The position numbers were made by a program, and so were the translations under genes. The notes below the pieces were generated by a model that saw nothing but the letters and a program-made list of their open reading frames with translations, was not told where the DNA came from and made no database searches. Shown piece after piece: positions 61,483 through 64,000 of a DNA stretch of 64,000 nt (its first letter is position 1; the number at the start of each line of letters is the position of its first letter). The stretch comes from Nocardia blacklockiae (GTDB taxonomy: Bacteria; Actinomycetota; Actinomycetes; Mycobacteriales; Mycobacteriaceae), in the NCBI RefSeq assembly GCF_015477355.1, contig NZ_JADLRJ010000016.1, forward strand, positions 1 through 64,000, given 5' to 3'.

Positions 61483-62519
61483 GTCGGTCGGCCCGGCTCG
61501 GCCGTGTCGTCGGCGAGCACACCGAGGACCGGGTCGCTGATGGTGGCGTGGTAGGCGACGTGCAGGGCTTCGGTGATGGTGTCGGCGGCGGTGTCGGGTT
61601 GGGTGTGGGGCAGGGAGTGCCCGGCGCCGGGGACAACGGTGTAGTCGGCCCAGATTTTGTCGGCCAGCCGCACCGATTGGGTCGGCGGGACGATCTTGTC
61701 GCGGTCACCGCTGAGTACGAACGACGGCGTGCTGCGCAGCGGAGCTGCGGCGTCGGCGGTGAGGGTATAGCTGCGGTAGGCGGCGAGCACGTCGGTGAGC
61801 ACGCGGGGGTCGGCGGGCCGGTCGGCGGTGATGAGGTGGGCCTTGGCGCCGAGGCGGCGGCTGCGGCGGCGGAAGCGGCGCTCGAGGGCGGTGGCGGCTG
61901 CGGCGGCGATCGGGTCCAGCGGGCCGCGCCGCCACCGGTGCAACCGCTGCGACCAGTTGCGGAAATGAGTTGGCAGGGAGGGGAATTCGGGGAACTCGCC
62001 GGCGCTGTTGAACAGCACGAGCCCGGCCAGGGCGGCAGCGCGGTGGGGGTGCTGTTCGGCCCAGGCGTGCACGGCTAGGGCGCCGGCGGAGTGTGCGACG
62101 AGGACGGTCGCGCCGGTGGCGCCGGTCAGCACGGTATCGAGGTCGGCGACGAGGTGGGCCATGGTGGTGCCGGTGCGGCGGTGGGGGCGTCCGGAGGCGC
62201 CGTGGCCGCGTTGGTCGTAGGTGATCTGGGCGATGCCGCCGTCGAAGCGGTGGTGCAGGCGGCGGGTCAGTGGCTCCCAGTAGGAGCTGTCGGTGAGCAG
62301 GCCGTGGACGTAGATCACCGTCGCCACCGCGCCGGGTCGCCCCAGGCGAGTGCCTGCCAAATGGACGCCGTCAGCGGACACGAAGGTCACAGGGTGATGG
62401 TCGAGAGGCATGATCGGTAGCGGTCCCTTGTCACAGGTGTGGGTGAACGGAATTGCGTGCGAAAGAGGCTGGTTCGCGGCGGAGACGAGTGCGGATGGCG
62501 AACGGTGCGCAGCGCTCAT
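61479..62519 (-). CDS. Alpha/beta hydrolase inside the conjugation operon
   Basis: ATG 62519 overlaps the upstream stop (ATGA), giving 346 residues; ATG 62411 is a possible internal start. The fold is clear: VIYVHGLLTDSSYW (oxyanion HG), VLVAHSAGALAVHAW (nucleophile Ser in H-S-A-G), SGDRDKIVPPTQS (Asp) and PGAGHSLPHTQ (His). It probably hydrolyses an ester or amide. Such a hydrolase is unusual inside a type IV transfer operon. Confidence 0.82.
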   Translation of the reverse strand: MSAAHRSPSALVSAANQPLSHAIPFTHTCDKGPLPIMPLDHHPVTFVSADGVHLAGTRLGRPGAVATVIYVHGLLTDSSYWEPLTRRLHHRFDGGIAQITYDQRGHGASGRPHRRTGTTMAHLVADLDTVLTGATGATVLVAHSAGALAVHAWAEQHPHRAAALAGLVLFNSAGEFPEFPSLPTHFRNWSQRLHRWRRGPLDPIAAAAATALERRFRRRSRRLGAKAHLITADRPADPRVLTDVLAAYRSYTLTADAAAPLRSTPSFVLSGDRDKIVPPTQSVRLADKIWADYTVVPGAGHSLPHTQPDTAADTITEALHVAYHATISDPVLGVLADDTAEPGRPT

Positions 62520-62818
62520 CGGCGGACCACGATTTCGGACATGATGTATCCGGCGCTGGTGGCGATGATGCCGCCGACCAGGGCACCGAGGACGATTTTG
62601 GGGCTTTCGAGCGCGCCGCCGTGCCAGCGTTCCCAGCCGAATTTGCCGCCGGCGTAGATGAGAGCGCCGACGCCGGCGAGCATGACCATCCAGGCCAGCC
62701 AGTTCACCACCTTGATCAGTCCCTCGGATCCTGGTGGCGGTACCGGAGTGATCGGTATCTGATTGGCCGGTGTCTGTTGCGCGACAATGGTTGTCGCGTC
62801 GAGGAGCAAGGTGATCAT
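62516..62818 (-). CDS. Pilin-like small membrane protein (TrbC/VirB2 type)
   Basis: This is 100 residues from ATG 62818 (ATGA overlap). After a short N-terminal segment it has VVNWLAWMVMLAGVGALIYAGG and GALVGGIIATSAGYIMSEIVV, two helices separated by a charged loop, the VirB2/TrbC layout. It is related to the protein at 61249. Confidence 0.65.
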   Translation of the reverse strand: MITLLLDATTIVAQQTPANQIPITPVPPPGSEGLIKVVNWLAWMVMLAGVGALIYAGGKFGWERWHGGALESPKIVLGALVGGIIATSAGYIMSEIVVRR

Positions 62819-63477
62819 GGATGGCTCCCGGGTACGGGATCGGTTCTGTGCGCGGCGACGATCACGGTGGTGATCGCGGTCGCGGCGCGATGGACGTCGG
62901 CGGGCACGGCCTGAGTGAGGCGCGCGCGCCGGGGCGGGGCGAGGTCGGCGGGGGTCAGCTGGGCCAGGTCGGTGAGGTCGTGGACGAGCAGGTCGTCGTG
63001 CCAGGCGATGTTCCAGACCGCGCCGTCGACAAGGTCGGCGACGGTGCGTCGGTAGCGGCGCACGGCGGCCGGGACGCGGCCGGGGCGGGCGGCGGTGAGG
63101 GCCAGGCCGATGACGGTGACGCCGTCCGGGGTGAGTCCGGCGTGCCATTCGCGCAGGCGGTCGGCGGCGGCGGTGAGGCCCGGCAGGCAGTCACGTGCGG
63201 CGATGACGACACGCTGGGTGGTGCGCGGGTGGGCGGGCCAGGCCCGGCCGGTATCGGCGGAATGTGCCCACCAGCGCGCGAGAGTCGAGGTGCCGGCGCC
63301 GCCGTGAGCGCCTAGGACCGCGAACAGTGGCGGGTGCGCGCCGGTGGTCGGCAGCGGTACGTCACGGACGGGGGCGCGCCGCTGCGGGGCCGGGGCGGCG
63401 ATGGTGCCGGGTTCCAGACCGGTGCGGGGACGGTCGCTTGTGGCTACGGGGTGCAGGGGAAAGATGTGGGCGGCCAT
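62815..63477 (-). CDS. P-loop protein of the conjugation module (MinD/ParA-like)
   Basis: This is 220 residues. LFAVLGAHGGAGTSTLARWW carries a deviant Walker A (GGAGTST), as in MinD/ParA proteins and the DUF6668 proteins of these modules. RVVIAARDCLPGLTAAADRL and DGVTVIGLALTAARPGR follow. ATPase activity is plausible; the partner is unknown. It is coupled to the pilin-like gene. Confidence 0.75.
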   Translation of the reverse strand: MAAHIFPLHPVATSDRPRTGLEPGTIAAPAPQRRAPVRDVPLPTTGAHPPLFAVLGAHGGAGTSTLARWWAHSADTGRAWPAHPRTTQRVVIAARDCLPGLTAAADRLREWHAGLTPDGVTVIGLALTAARPGRVPAAVRRYRRTVADLVDGAVWNIAWHDDLLVHDLTDLAQLTPADLAPPRRARLTQAVPADVHRAATAITTVIVAAHRTDPVPGSHP

Positions 63478-63478
63478 G

Positions 63479-64000
63479 TCATCCCGCCGTCTGGATGTTG
63501 GTGATCATCAACGCGCCGCCGTCTGCGGGACGGGTGTTGATCACCTGGAGGTAGTCGATGCGCTGCCGGTCGGGGTGGAGTTCGACCAGGTGCACAGCCG
63601 CAGTGGTGTCGGTGAGCGGCGTGATCGCGACGCAGTGGGTGGTGCCGGTGGGAACGGAGGCGATCCCGGCGGCGAGGGGCTCGGCGGCGATGCCCGTTTC
63701 CGGGGCAAGTAGCCGCATCGCGTCCGCGGCCGATCTGAGCCGGTAGTAGGCGTGTTCGAATCCGGCGATGGTCCCGGCCACGGTCGAGGTGTCCCCCGCA
63801 CCGTCGGTGACCACCGGTCCGCTAAGTCCCGCGCACGCGTCAGCTCCGGCGGACGCCGCCGTGCTGGTCGGGGGCATGGCGGTCTGGACGGGGTCGGCTC
63901 GACGTTGTCCGGCCTCGGTGCTCGTGAGCACGGTGGCGAATATCAGCGTGGCTGCGGCCGCGGCGATCACGGCGACGACGAACCGTGTCCGTCGCGGCAG
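63479..64000 (-). CDS. Bitopic protein of the conjugation module (start at or beyond window end)
   Basis: The frame is open to the right edge. The first visible residues are RRTRFVVAVIAAAAATLIFATV, a membrane helix. The rest is a soluble domain with GTIAGFEHAYYRLRSAADAMRLL and AVHLVELHPDRQRIDYLQVIN. It resembles the other VirB8-like small proteins in length and pattern. The true start may lie outside the window. Confidence 0.65.
   Translation of the reverse strand: MPRRTRFVVAVIAAAAATLIFATVLTSTEAGQRRADPVQTAMPPTSTAASAGADACAGLSGPVVTDGAGDTSTVAGTIAGFEHAYYRLRSAADAMRLLAPETGIAAEPLAAGIASVPTGTTHCVAITPLTDTTAAVHLVELHPDRQRIDYLQVINTRPADGGALMITNIQTAG

Noticed and set aside
1-64000. CRISPR arrays, tRNA genes and element attachment sites
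   Set aside because: No regularly spaced repeats, no cloverleaf-like sequence with a CCA-adjacent stem and no flanking direct repeats were recognised by eye; a computational scan could still find them.

Overview
The window reads as a chromosomal (or large-replicon) segment of a high-GC actinomycete, most likely Nocardia or a close relative. This rests on the strong G/C third-position bias, the many GTG starts and GTGA/ATGA stop-start overlaps, and the presence of DUF397/DUF5753 regulator pairs, an SAV2177-type SAM methyltransferase, cytochrome P450 genes and an SCO6880-type conjugation module. The genus is an inference. No rRNA, tRNA, CRISPR array or intact insertion sequence was seen.

Layout. 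(1) 0-2.4 kb: the end of a TetR-type gene, a frameshifted serine recombinase with a second copy of its C-terminal tail, a perfect inverted repeat and a Nudix-like gene. (2) 2.4-7.1 kb, minus strand: a compact operon of GTP cyclohydrolase I (folE), a PTPS-type pterin synthase with the E-x-x-HGH signature of PTPS-III, a protein with an NDP-kinase-like C-terminal half, a DUF2797 protein, a thymidylate-kinase-like P-loop kinase and a GT4 glycosyltransferase. A divergent XRE regulator and a peptide deformylase lie next to it. This looks like an undescribed pterin- or nucleotide-derived small-molecule pathway. (3) 9.6-15.9 kb, plus strand: a two-gene operon encoding a 1737-residue protein (N-terminal Cap4/Mrr-like nuclease motif, STAND-type P-loop NTPase, very long helical C-terminal part) and a coupled 360-residue protein of unknown family. 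This is the best candidate for a new anti-phage system of Avs-like logic. (4) 16-18.5 kb: decayed or orphan genes. (5) 18.5-27.3 kb, minus strand: a long operon-like run with an FAD monooxygenase, a P450 lacking the ExxR arginine, an SAV2177-type methyltransferase, several small unknown proteins, an XRE regulator and a nucleoside hydrolase. A divergent TPR-type regulator follows. (6) 29-39.4 kb: ordinary accessory genes (thiamine-binding protein, DUF397/DUF5753 pair, two proteins shaped like serine-recombinase catalytic domains, PH-like membrane proteins, a TetR regulator, an atypical M20 hydrolase, a GNAT acetyltransferase).

(7) 39.5-64 kb, all minus strand and largely coupled by ATGA overlaps: a conjugative (ICE or plasmid) transfer module. 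It includes a VirD4-like coupling protein, a VirB4-like ATPase, an SCO6880-like protein, a VirB6/TrbL-like membrane protein, a lytic-transglycosylase/NlpC-P60 wall hydrolase, VirB8-like and pilin-like small proteins and a MinD-like P-loop protein. Between the coupling protein and the wall hydrolase sits an array of about nine diverged paralogs of roughly 250-430 residues. They share an internal G-(I/V/T)-P ... G-x-x-G/R-x-x-W motif and mostly a C-terminal A-(I/V)-D-A-x-x-P signature. They are good candidates for element-encoded type IV substrates or for a modular structural set, and I do not recognise them as a described family.
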